DNA from: JAJCZZ01 sp964569085
GTDB lineage: Bacteria; Gemmatimonadota; Gemmatimonadetes; Longimicrobiales; Gaopeijiaceae
Length of the DNA: 64,000 nt
Direction: 5' to 3'
NCBI GenBank assembly: GCA_964569085.1
Contig: CAZMTA010000021.1
Span: forward strand, 1 to 64,000
The translations under genes were made by a program, and so were the position numbers. Shown here piece by piece: positions 24,836 to 31,862 of this stretch (its first letter is position 1; each line of letters opens with the position of its first letter). The notes beneath the pieces are model-generated. The model ran no database searches and had not been told where the DNA came from. It was given only the letters and a program-made list of their open reading frames with translations.

Positions 24836-27034
24836 ATGACGCGCTCCCACCGCCCTCGCCGTAGCCCTCGCCCGCCCCGCTCGGGCGTCCTCCTGGCCCT
24901 CGCCTGCGCCCTGGCCTGCCCCGCCGGAGCCGGCGCCCAGGCGGAGCCTTCCGACCTCCCGGCCATGGCCTCCTGGGTCGCCGTGGACATGGTCACGGGC
25001 TACGAGACCCGCCACGCGCCGGAGCTGGCCCGGAGCCTCGACGGCTGGACGGCGGACCGCTGGGGCAACCTGGTGCGCACCGTGGGACGGGGCCGCCCTC
25101 GACGAGTGGTGGCGTGCGGCCTGGACCGGCCCGGATACGCGGTGAGCCAGATCACCGAGGACGGGTACCTCCGCGTCCATCGCATCGGCCGGGGCTCCTG
25201 GCACCCCCTCTGGGACCAGGCCCACGAGGCGCAGCAGCTCCGCGTCCTGACGGCGAGCGGGCCCCTGGCCGCCGTGGCCGCCCGGGCCAACGGGCACTTC
25301 GCGGCCCAGCACCGCGACGAGGTGGACGTGGTGGACGCCGACGACCTCTGGATCGACGTGGGCGCCGATTCCCGGGCCGAGGCCCAGGGGCTGGGCATCG
25401 AGCTCCTGGACCCCGTCTCCCGACACCTTCCGCCGTGGACCCTGGAGGGCGAGGTCGCCGGACCCGACGCGGGCCGCCGGGTGGGGTGCGCCGCCGTGGC
25501 GACCCTGGCCGAGGCGGCCGCGTCCGGCGGGGCGCCGGACGGGGAGACGGTGTTCGTGCTCTCCGCCCAGGAGGTCCTGGGGCACGTGGGGCTCTCCTCC
25601 CTGATCGCCCGGGGCCCCGAGACCGACGCGCTCGTGGTGCTGGCCCCCGGGGCGGCGCGGACCGTCGACGAGCGCCGCGCCACCGACGAGATGGGGCGGA
25701 CCGGGGCGGCGCTCCAGGCCGGCGGCGTGGACACCCTCCTCTGGCTGGCTCCGGCCACCCGGGCCCCGGCCTCCCACATGGAAGGCGTGTCCCTCGCCGA
25801 GGCCGGGGCCCTCCTGGGCCGGGCGGCGGAGGCGTCCGGCGTGGCGCTCCCGGAGCGGCTCCGGTGGATCGAGGCTCCCGAGCCGGCGGCGCTCCGCACC
25901 GCCCACGCCGACCCCGCGCAGCAGCCCGTGGCCGACATGCTGGAGGCGCTGGTGGAGCGCCACGGCGCCCCGGGCCACGAGTGGGCCGTGCGCCGCTACG
26001 TCCTGGAGGCCCTCCCGGCGTGGGCCCGGGACGCCGCCCGGGTGGACGACATGGGCAACGTGTGGGTCGCGGTGGGGCCCGACCGGGACACCACGGTCTT
26101 CATGGCCCACATGGACGAGGTGGGCTACGAGGTCGAGTCCGTCGGGGCGGACGGCGTGGTCACCCTGGACCGCCTGGGGGGCGCCGTCTCCTCGGCGTGG
26201 GAGGGCCAGACCGCGCTCCTCCACTTCGATCCGGAAGGGGCGCCCAGCTCCCGCACCGGGGCCGGTGAGGACACGGGCGAGCGCTGGAAGCTCCGGGCCC
26301 TGCGCGCCACGGCGCCCGCCCCGCTCCGCGGTGTCTTCCTGACCCGGGCCGAGCCCGAGAGCCGCCATCCTCCGGAGCCGCTGCGGGCCTGGTTCGGCAT
26401 GGACGGCGAGGAGCTCCGCGCCCGCGGCGTCCGACCCGGGATGGCCGTCACGAGCCACAAGGAGGGGCTCCGCCTGGGGCGCCATCGCTTCGTGGCCCGG
26501 GCCCTGGACGACCGCGCCGGGACCACGGCGCTGATCCGGGCCGTCAACGCCCTCGACCCCGAGCGGCTCCAGGGGAAGGTCATCTTCGCCTTCTCGGTCC
26601 ACGAGGAGGGCGGGCTGATCGGCGCCGCCGCCATGGCCCGGCGCTTCGGCGCCACCGCCCGGCGCATCTACTCGGTGGACACCTTCGTCTCGTCGGACAC
26701 GCCGCTAGAGTCCCCCCACTTCGCCTACGCGCCGCTGGGCGAAGGCCCGGTGCTCCGGGCCATCGAGAACTCCAGCGTGAGCCCCGACCGGGAGCGGGAG
26801 CGGGTGCGCCGGATCGCCCGGGCGGCGGGGATTCCGCTCCAGACGGGCCTGACCCAGGGGGGGACGGACGGGACGACCTTCACCTTCTACGGCGCCCCGA
26901 ACCAGGGGCTCTCGTGGCCGGGTCGCTACAGCCACTCCCCCGGGGAGGTCCTCGACCTCCGGGACCTCGCGCGCCTCTCGGAGCTCATCGTGGCCGTGGC
27001 CACCGCCGGCCCGGGGGACCGCCCCGCCCGCTGA
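24836..27034 (+). CDS. Exported M42-like metallopeptidase with a degenerate N-terminal duplicate
   Basis: 732 residues with a signal peptide ending GAGAQA. The C-terminal half carries the M42/M20-type dinuclear metal motifs: HMDEVGYEV, ALDDRAGTTAL, SVHEEGGLIGA (Glu pair), SVDTF and the final His in RYSHSPGEV. The N-terminal half repeats the fold: GNLVRTVG...VVACGLDRPGYAVSQITEDG parallels GNVWVAVG...VFMAHMDEVGYEVESVGADG. It has lost ligands (HMDEVGY reads GLDRPGY), so it is probably a non-catalytic copy. It is likely an aminopeptidase acting outside the cytoplasm. Confidence 0.75.
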   Translation: MTRSHRPRRSPRPPRSGVLLALACALACPAGAGAQAEPSDLPAMASWVAVDMVTGYETRHAPELARSLDGWTADRWGNLVRTVGRGRPRRVVACGLDRPGYAVSQITEDGYLRVHRIGRGSWHPLWDQAHEAQQLRVLTASGPLAAVAARANGHFAAQHRDEVDVVDADDLWIDVGADSRAEAQGLGIELLDPVSRHLPPWTLEGEVAGPDAGRRVGCAAVATLAEAAASGGAPDGETVFVLSAQEVLGHVGLSSLIARGPETDALVVLAPGAARTVDERRATDEMGRTGAALQAGGVDTLLWLAPATRAPASHMEGVSLAEAGALLGRAAEASGVALPERLRWIEAPEPAALRTAHADPAQQPVADMLEALVERHGAPGHEWAVRRYVLEALPAWARDAARVDDMGNVWVAVGPDRDTTVFMAHMDEVGYEVESVGADGVVTLDRLGGAVSSAWEGQTALLHFDPEGAPSSRTGAGEDTGERWKLRALRATAPAPLRGVFLTRAEPESRHPPEPLRAWFGMDGEELRARGVRPGMAVTSHKEGLRLGRHRFVARALDDRAGTTALIRAVNALDPERLQGKVIFAFSVHEEGGLIGAAAMARRFGATARRIYSVDTFVSSDTPLESPHFAYAPLGEGPVLRAIENSSVSPDRERERVRRIARAAGIPLQTGLTQGGTDGTTFTFYGAPNQGLSWPGRYSHSPGEVLDLRDLARLSELIVAVATAGPGDRPAR

Positions 27035-27092
27035 GGCCGGAGGGGACGGCTCAGCTCTCTCGGGAGGACGACCCCCGGGCCTCGAAACGGCG

Positions 27093-27120
27093 CGCCCCCG
27101 GCCCGCGCGGGCCGGGGGCG
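27093..27120. terminator. Strong hairpin between convergent genes
   Basis: Perfect 12-bp stem CGCCCCCGGCCC/GGGCCGGGGGCG closing a GCGC tetraloop, between the peptidase stop (27034) and the lipoprotein stop (27136). It has no long U-tract (TTCG follows on the plus strand). It probably acts on both strands. Confidence 0.6.
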
Positions 27121-27135
27121 TTCGCCTCCGCTTCG

Positions 27136-28227
27136 CTACTTCTTCTTGCCGCCGTTCGTCCGGGCCACGCAGGAGGTGATGGCCCCCTTGTCGCGCCCGG
27201 AGATGAGGCCGTCCTTCTTCCACTGGTCGGCCATCTGGGTCACGGCGCTCACGAAGTCCCCGTGGTTCGCCGCGTCGGCCTTGGCCTGGGCGATCAGGTC
27301 GTTGAAGGTCGAGCCGTCGGCGAGGACCTGGTTGCCGACACCCGTGTCGCAGCCGTCGATGGAGACCGTGAGGCCCATGTCGGAGTTCGGGAAGGCGTCC
27401 TCGTCATCCAGCACGCCATCCCCGTCGGAGTCGATGGCGTCGGGTGTGAGCGGGTCCGTACCGTTGGCCACCTCGTCGCCGTCGCTGATCCCGTCCCCGT
27501 CGCTGTCGGGGTTGTTCGGATCCGTCCCGTGCAGCTTCTCCTCGGGGTTCGTCAGACCGTCGCCGTCGTCGTCGGCGAAGACGGTGCCCTCGTTCGTCTC
27601 CAGCTTGAACATGCCGCCGGCCTGGCCGCCGCCGTCGAAGACGAGGAACTCGAGCTGGTGCGTCCCGGACAGGGTCACGGGATAGGTCTGGACGGACAGG
27701 TCGGTGTCCTGGAAGCCCACGAGGACCGGATCGTTCCCGTTCTCGTCGGCCAGGTAGATCCAGGAGCAGTTGTCGGCCAGGAGGTTGAGCACGAAGTCTC
27801 CGCTCCCGCTCACCTCGGTCCGGTACCGGCTCCAGTTGTGGCGGTGCCCGTCCACGTGGGGTCCACCGTACTGGGTCGTCAGGTTGTAGCTCTCGTAGGT
27901 CGGCCAGGCGTTGATCCAGTCGGCCGTGAACTGCGCCAAGTGGTTGCGGAAGTACGCCCCGTTGTCCACGAAGGCGCCGTGGGGGTTCTCCCACCGGGGG
28001 TCGTCGAGGCCCACCGCCGGCGTGGGCGTGCACACGGAGGTTCCCCAATTGAAGTCCACGGCCACCGGGATGGCGTTCCACGCGGTCACGTGGCTCCCGC
28101 TGGTGAAGACCTGGGTGTGGCTGCTGAACCCCGTCTGCAGCTGGAACTCCGGCGTGGGGTCCGTGGGCGTGTCGCCGCAGGCCGTGAACAGGCCGAGGGC
28201 GAGGAGGGCGAGCAGACGCTTCTTCAT
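27136..28227 (-). CDS. Lipoprotein with thrombospondin-type-3-like calcium repeats
   Basis: 363 residues. The lipoprotein signal is MKKRLLALLALGLFTAC. Residues 25-215 form a beta-rich domain with conserved Trp/His/Asn (FSSHTQVFTSGSHVTAWN, ADNCSWIYLADENGNDPVLV) that looks like a carbohydrate-binding or PA14-like sandwich. Three DxDxDGxxD repeats then follow at about 219-285 (DDDGDGLTNPEE, DSDGDGISDGDE, DSDGDGVLDDED), which bind calcium in this family. A helical tail ends in GGKKK. It has Cys pairs and composition somewhat less GC-biased than its neighbours. Confidence 0.75.
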   Translation of the reverse strand: MKKRLLALLALGLFTACGDTPTDPTPEFQLQTGFSSHTQVFTSGSHVTAWNAIPVAVDFNWGTSVCTPTPAVGLDDPRWENPHGAFVDNGAYFRNHLAQFTADWINAWPTYESYNLTTQYGGPHVDGHRHNWSRYRTEVSGSGDFVLNLLADNCSWIYLADENGNDPVLVGFQDTDLSVQTYPVTLSGTHQLEFLVFDGGGQAGGMFKLETNEGTVFADDDGDGLTNPEEKLHGTDPNNPDSDGDGISDGDEVANGTDPLTPDAIDSDGDGVLDDEDAFPNSDMGLTVSIDGCDTGVGNQVLADGSTFNDLIAQAKADAANHGDFVSAVTQMADQWKKDGLISGRDKGAITSCVARTNGGKKK

Positions 28228-28345
28228 TGGGAGGCTCCTGGGTCACCGACGACCCACCGGGGGGGCATGGACAGCGCTCGGCCCGGCGTTCGGCCGGATC
28301 CCGAGATCGCCGTCAAACGTGCAGGCGTCGGTCGCCACCCGATAC

Positions 28346-28378
28346 AGAACTTCCGTGCATTCCGGATAGAACTTCCGT
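28346..28378. repeat. Two 11-bp direct repeats in a divergent promoter region
   Basis: AGAACTTCCGT occurs at 28346-28356 and again at 28368-28378, a 22-bp period (about two helical turns). It lies in the AT-richer gap between the calcium-repeat lipoprotein (minus) and the LACTB-like hydrolase (plus). On the minus strand each copy is followed by a TATC-containing -10-like hexamer. Probably a binding site for an activator or repressor. Confidence 0.5.
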
Positions 28379-28473
28379 ACGACCGGGCCCCGGGCGTCCC
28401 CCCTGGCATCGCCCCCGGAGGCCGCGCATCATGGGTGCTCCTCGATCCGTCCGCCCCACCTCCGGAGCCCTTC

Positions 28474-29631
28474 GTGCCGCAGCTTCGTCCCCGCCCCCGC
28501 CGGGCGCGCCGCCTGGCCCCCCTCGCCGCCGCCCTGGCCCTCGCCGCCTGCGCGGGCAGCCCCCTCTCCGCCCAGACCCCCCGCCTCGCCGAGCTCCACC
28601 CGGGCAACGACTGGGTGGACGCGGTGGTCGCCGCCCGTGCCGCCGTGCGGGCCGTCATGGAGGACGCGAACGTTCCCGGCGCGTCGGTGGCCGTGGGCGT
28701 GGGCGACGAGGTCGTGTGGGCCCAGGGCTTCGGGTGGGCCGACCTCGAGCAGGGGGTGCCCGTCACCACGCTCACCAAGTTCCGGGTGGGCAGCGTGTCG
28801 AAGACCATGACCGCCACCGGCCTCGGGCTCCTCCTGGAGGAGGGGGCGCTGGACCTGGACGCCCCGGTCCAGGCCTACGTGCCCGACTTCCCCGAGAAGC
28901 GGTGGCCGGTCACCACCCGGCAGCTCGGCGGCCACACGGCGGGCGTCCGCCATTACAGGGGGGACGAGATGATGTCCGCGGAGCGCTTCCCGACCGTGGA
29001 GTCGGGGCTGGCCATCTTCGCGGACGACCCGCTCCTCTTCGAGCCCGAGACGGACTACTCCTACTCGAGCTACGGGTGGAACCTGCTGAGCGCGGTCATG
29101 GAGACCGCGGCCGGCCGGCCCTTCCTCGAGTTCATGCGGGACGAGGTCTTCGAGCCGCTCCAGCTCCGCCACACCGTGGCCGAGCACATGGACTCCATCA
29201 TCCCGTGGCGCGTGGAGTACTACGAGCAGGGCGAGGACGGCTCGCTGGTGAACGCCCCCTACGTGGACAACAGCTACAAGTGGGCGGGCGGCGGCTTCCT
29301 CTCCACGCCCGAGGACCTGGTGCGCTTCGGCCAGGCCCACCTGGCCCCCGGCTTCCTGTCCGCCGAGACGCTGGCCACGCTCCAGACGCCCCAGAGGCTC
29401 CGGAACGGCGAGTCCACGGGCTACGGCATCGGCTGGCGCGCCTACCCCCAGGACGACGGCGACCAGGCGCTGGGCCACTCCGGCGGCTCGGTGGGCGGGA
29501 CGACGCTGCTCCTCCTCGTACCGGAGCACGATCTCGTGGTGGCGGGCGTGGTGAACATCTCGGGTCCCGCGGGCCGCATCGTGAGCCAGGTCGCGGAGAT
29601 CTTCGAGGAGTACCTGGAGGCGGGCCGGTAG
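28474..29631 (+). CDS. LACTB-like serine hydrolase (beta-lactamase/PBP fold)
   Basis: 385 residues from GTG 28474, preceded by CGGAG at good spacing; an in-frame GTG at 28435 is the alternative. The signal region is RRARRLAPLAAALALAACAG, with a possible lipobox LAAC and a further SAQ site. The catalytic SxxK is in VGSVSKTMTATG. The HTAGVRHY segment matches the LACTB-type HTSGIRHY signature, YSYSSYGWNLLSAVME holds the second motif, and GHSGGSVGG holds the third. It probably cleaves a peptide or ester outside the cytoplasm rather than acting as an antibiotic-resistance enzyme. A DinB gene follows 13 nt later. Confidence 0.8.
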   Translation: MPQLRPRPRRARRLAPLAAALALAACAGSPLSAQTPRLAELHPGNDWVDAVVAARAAVRAVMEDANVPGASVAVGVGDEVVWAQGFGWADLEQGVPVTTLTKFRVGSVSKTMTATGLGLLLEEGALDLDAPVQAYVPDFPEKRWPVTTRQLGGHTAGVRHYRGDEMMSAERFPTVESGLAIFADDPLLFEPETDYSYSSYGWNLLSAVMETAAGRPFLEFMRDEVFEPLQLRHTVAEHMDSIIPWRVEYYEQGEDGSLVNAPYVDNSYKWAGGGFLSTPEDLVRFGQAHLAPGFLSAETLATLQTPQRLRNGESTGYGIGWRAYPQDDGDQALGHSGGSVGGTTLLLLVPEHDLVVAGVVNISGPAGRIVSQVAEIFEEYLEAGR

Positions 29632-29644
29632 GCCCCGGCGCGCG

Positions 29645-30196
29645 ATGACCGACGGCCCCCCGTCCGGCGCGACCCCGGCCAGCCAGGAGCTCCGCGACCT
29701 GCGGGAGCACCTGACGCGCTACCGCGCCACCACCCTCCAGGTCTTCGACCTGGTGGACGAGGAGGCGATGGCCTGGAGGCCCGGCCCCGACCAGTACTCC
29801 CTGGGCCAGCAGCTCCTCCACATCGCCCAGGCCGAAGACCGGTTCGTGCACGGCCTCTTCCGGGGCGACTGGGGGCTGGAGCGGGTCCGATTTCCAGACC
29901 CCCTCCCCTCGGCCGCCGGCATCGAGCGGTACATGTGCGGCGTCCGGGTCGATCTGCTCTCGGAGCTCGACACCCTCGCTCCGGGCCGGATGGACGACGT
30001 CGTGGAGGTCCCGGAGGGGCCTCCCCTGACCCTCCGATCCTGGCTCTGGTTCGTCCTGGAGCACGAGCTCCACCACCGCGGGCAGATCTGGGCCTACCTG
30101 CGGGGGATGGGAAAGACGCCGCCGTTCTACGCCATGCCGCTCCCCCTGGGCGAGCGCCCCGACGTGGCGGCGCGGGCCGCGCTGGGAGGGTTCTAG
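29645..30196 (+). CDS. DinB/YfiT-family metal-dependent protein
   Basis: 183 residues, a four-helix bundle of the DinB superfamily. The three metal-binding His sites are visible: LGQQLLHIAQAEDRF for the first, and HELHHRGQIWAYLR for the second and third. Family members include thiol-dependent transferases (for example bacillithiol-S-transferase BstA). That would fit a genome carrying bshA, but the exact activity here is unknown. It is likely co-transcribed with the LACTB-like gene. Confidence 0.8.
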   Translation: MTDGPPSGATPASQELRDLREHLTRYRATTLQVFDLVDEEAMAWRPGPDQYSLGQQLLHIAQAEDRFVHGLFRGDWGLERVRFPDPLPSAAGIERYMCGVRVDLLSELDTLAPGRMDDVVEVPEGPPLTLRSWLWFVLEHELHHRGQIWAYLRGMGKTPPFYAMPLPLGERPDVAARAALGGF

Positions 30197-30199
30197 CCC

Positions 30200-30886
30200 C
30201 TACCGGCCCAGCGGCAGCGAGACCCCCAGCCGCACCGCGTTGAAGTTCCCCGACGAGTACTCCCGCGTCCGGTCCTCCAGCACGACCTCGCCGTCCTCCA
30301 CCCGGCGCAGGATCCGGTCCTCCGCGACCTCCGTGAACCAGCGCTCGAAGCCGAAGATGACCCGCGCGCCCGTCGCCGGTCCCATGAGCGCCTCGCCGCC
30401 CAGGGCCAGCACCCCGGTCCTGTCGAGGCCGTCCCGGAGCCCGGCCCGCCCGACCGCCCGGACGCTCAGGGCGCCGTCCAGGAGGGTGGGACCCAGGAGC
30501 ACGGAGATCATGGGCGCCCACACCGACGGCCCCTCGGACACGTACTCCTGCTCCGTGTAGGGCTCCGGCGGCGGGAGGAGGGAGAAGGCGCAGCCCCCGA
30601 TCCCGATGTCGCGCATGTACCCCAGGCCCACCGACGCGGCCGCCCACGGCGTGAGGGTCCGGGCGACCGAGGCGAACGCGCCGAGGCTCCCGCCGCCGCT
30701 GCATTCGGGGAAGAAGTACTCGCCGGGGAGCCCGCTTCCCGCCATCCCACCGACGGACACCCGCCAGGCGGACGGGCCCGGAGCGAGCTCCTGGCCCTCG
30801 GTCCCACCGGCCGTCCCCACGAGGAGGGCCAGGGCCAGGAGAAGCGGGCAGCGGGCGGGCGGTGGTAGGAAGCGTGGGACGGACAT
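30200..30886 (-). CDS. Small exported beta-barrel-like protein
   Basis: 228 residues from ATG 30886. The signal peptide (LLLALALLVGTAGGTEGQE) is followed by a mature protein of Gly-rich amphipathic strands (SVGGMAGSGLPGEYFFP, ASVARTLTPWAAASVGLGYM, FNAVRLGVSLPLGR). The ending matches an outer-membrane barrel pattern. It contains a few Cys (PECSGG, GGCAF). Function is unknown. Its stop is 3 nt from the DinB stop (convergent), and it is divergent from the arsR-type gene across 112 nt. Confidence 0.6.
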   Translation of the reverse strand: MSVPRFLPPPARCPLLLALALLVGTAGGTEGQELAPGPSAWRVSVGGMAGSGLPGEYFFPECSGGGSLGAFASVARTLTPWAAASVGLGYMRDIGIGGCAFSLLPPPEPYTEQEYVSEGPSVWAPMISVLLGPTLLDGALSVRAVGRAGLRDGLDRTGVLALGGEALMGPATGARVIFGFERWFTEVAEDRILRRVEDGEVVLEDRTREYSSGNFNAVRLGVSLPLGR

Positions 30887-30963
30887 CGGCCTGGATCTCG
30901 GGAGGGGGACGGGGGACCGTAGACGCCGGCCGCCCGTCGGCGCAATGCCCCTCGGCTGCCCCC

Positions 30964-30992
30964 TTGCCAGCCGGTTCCGGAGGATATTAGTT
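30964..30992 (+). promoter_or_regulatory. Candidate promoter of the ArsR-family gene
   Basis: TTGCCA (30964-30969), 17-bp spacer, TTAGTT (30987-30992), or TATTAG two bases earlier. The -10 box overlaps the operator palindrome, and the start codon lies 6 nt after it, so transcription would begin at the ATG. Confidence 0.5.
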
Positions 30993-31007
30993 AGGCATAT
31001 GCCTAAC
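30990..31007. promoter_or_regulatory. Perfect 18-bp palindrome, likely ArsR-type operator
   Basis: GTTAGGCATATGCCTAAC is its own reverse complement and contains the ATG start codon (30999) of the ArsR-family gene at its centre. Dyad operators overlapping the promoter are standard for this family, so autorepression is likely. Confidence 0.75.
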
Positions 31008-31328
31008 CATCGTCCCGAGCTGGACCGGGTGCTGCGCGCCCTCGCCAACCCGACGCGCCGAGCGGTGCTCGAGTCGTTGCGTGCCGGTCCGCGCCCCGTG
31101 AGCGACCTCGCCGCGCCCCACGACATGGCCCTGCCGTCCTTCCTCCAGCACCTCTCGGTCATGGAGGAGGCGGGGCTCGTCCGGAGCCGGAAGGTCGGAC
31201 GGACCCGCGTGGTGGCCGCCCGGCGCCAGCCCATGCTGGAGCTGGAGGCCTGGCTGGACGCCCAGCGGGTGGCGTGGGGGCACCGGCTGGACCAGCTCGA
31301 CGAATTCCTCACCCAGGAGAAGCCCTGA
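30999..31328 (+). CDS. ArsR-family winged-helix transcriptional regulator
   Basis: 109 residues. The winged helix starts with ELDRVLRALANPTRRAVLESL, the typical ArsR opening, followed by PVSDLAAPHDMALPSFLQHL (recognition helix) and MEEAGLVRSRKVGRTRVV (wing). There is no CxC metal-binding motif, so it is probably not a metal sensor but belongs to the group paired with SRPBCC/AHSA1 proteins. The ATG lies inside an 18-bp palindrome. The stop codon overlaps the ATG of the SRPBCC gene by one base. Confidence 0.88.
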   Translation: MPNHRPELDRVLRALANPTRRAVLESLRAGPRPVSDLAAPHDMALPSFLQHLSVMEEAGLVRSRKVGRTRVVAARRQPMLELEAWLDAQRVAWGHRLDQLDEFLTQEKP

Positions 31329-31810
31329 TGCGCGCCGATTCCATCGATCCGGAGCTCGACCTCGTGCTCGAGCGGACCGTCCCCGTCCCGCCCCGGGCCG
31401 TCTGGGACGCCTGGACCATCCCCGAGCAGCTCGTGCAGTGGTTCACCCCGCGCCCCTGGACCACCACGGCGTGCGACATCGACCTCCGTCCGGGCGGGAT
31501 CTTCCGCACGGTCATGCGCTCCCCGGAAGGCGAGGAGAGCGACAACACCGGGTGCTACCTGGTGGTGGTGCCCGAGCGGCTGCTGGTCTTCACCGACGCG
31601 CTGGGCCCCGGCTTCCGCCCCAGGCCGACGCCCTTCATGACCGCCGAGATCCACATCGAGCCCGCCGGGGAGGGCACCCGCTACCGGGCCATCGCGCGCC
31701 ACGCCGACGCCGACGCCCGGGCGCAGCACGAGGAGATGGGCTTCCACGAGGGCTGGGGCACGGCCCTCGACCAGCTCGTGGAGGTGGCCCGGGAGCGCTC
31801 CGGGAGCTGA
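31328..31810 (+). CDS. SRPBCC/AHSA1-domain protein
   Basis: 160 residues of the START/SRPBCC ligand-binding fold: LVLERTVPVPPRAVWDAWTI, EQLVQWFTPRPWTTTACDID, RPGGIFRTVMRSPEG, and the final helix HEGWGTALDQLVEVA. ArsR plus AHSA1-type pairs are very common, and the ligand is usually unknown. I start at the ATG at 31328, overlapping the regulator stop by one base, rather than further upstream inside that gene. Both genes should form one autoregulated unit. Confidence 0.85.
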   Translation: MRADSIDPELDLVLERTVPVPPRAVWDAWTIPEQLVQWFTPRPWTTTACDIDLRPGGIFRTVMRSPEGEESDNTGCYLVVVPERLLVFTDALGPGFRPRPTPFMTAEIHIEPAGEGTRYRAIARHADADARAQHEEMGFHEGWGTALDQLVEVARERSGS

Positions 31811-31819
31811 CGCGGAGAC

Positions 31820-31855
31820 ATCCGTCCGGGGGCCCGGACGTGGCCCCGGACGGAT
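31820..31855. terminator. Perfect hairpin between convergent genes
   Basis: 12-bp perfect stem ATCCGTCCGGGG/CCCCGGACGGAT around a 12-nt loop, in the 52-nt gap between the SRPBCC gene and the hybrid kinase gene. Likely a two-way terminator despite lacking U-tracts. Confidence 0.6.
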
Positions 31856-31862
31856 GCACGTC

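Noticed and set aside
28431..28433. ATG at 28431 as the start of the LACTB-like hydrolase
   Set aside because: It is out of frame with the conserved SxxK and HxG motifs; the in-frame GTG at 28474 has a ribosome-binding site.
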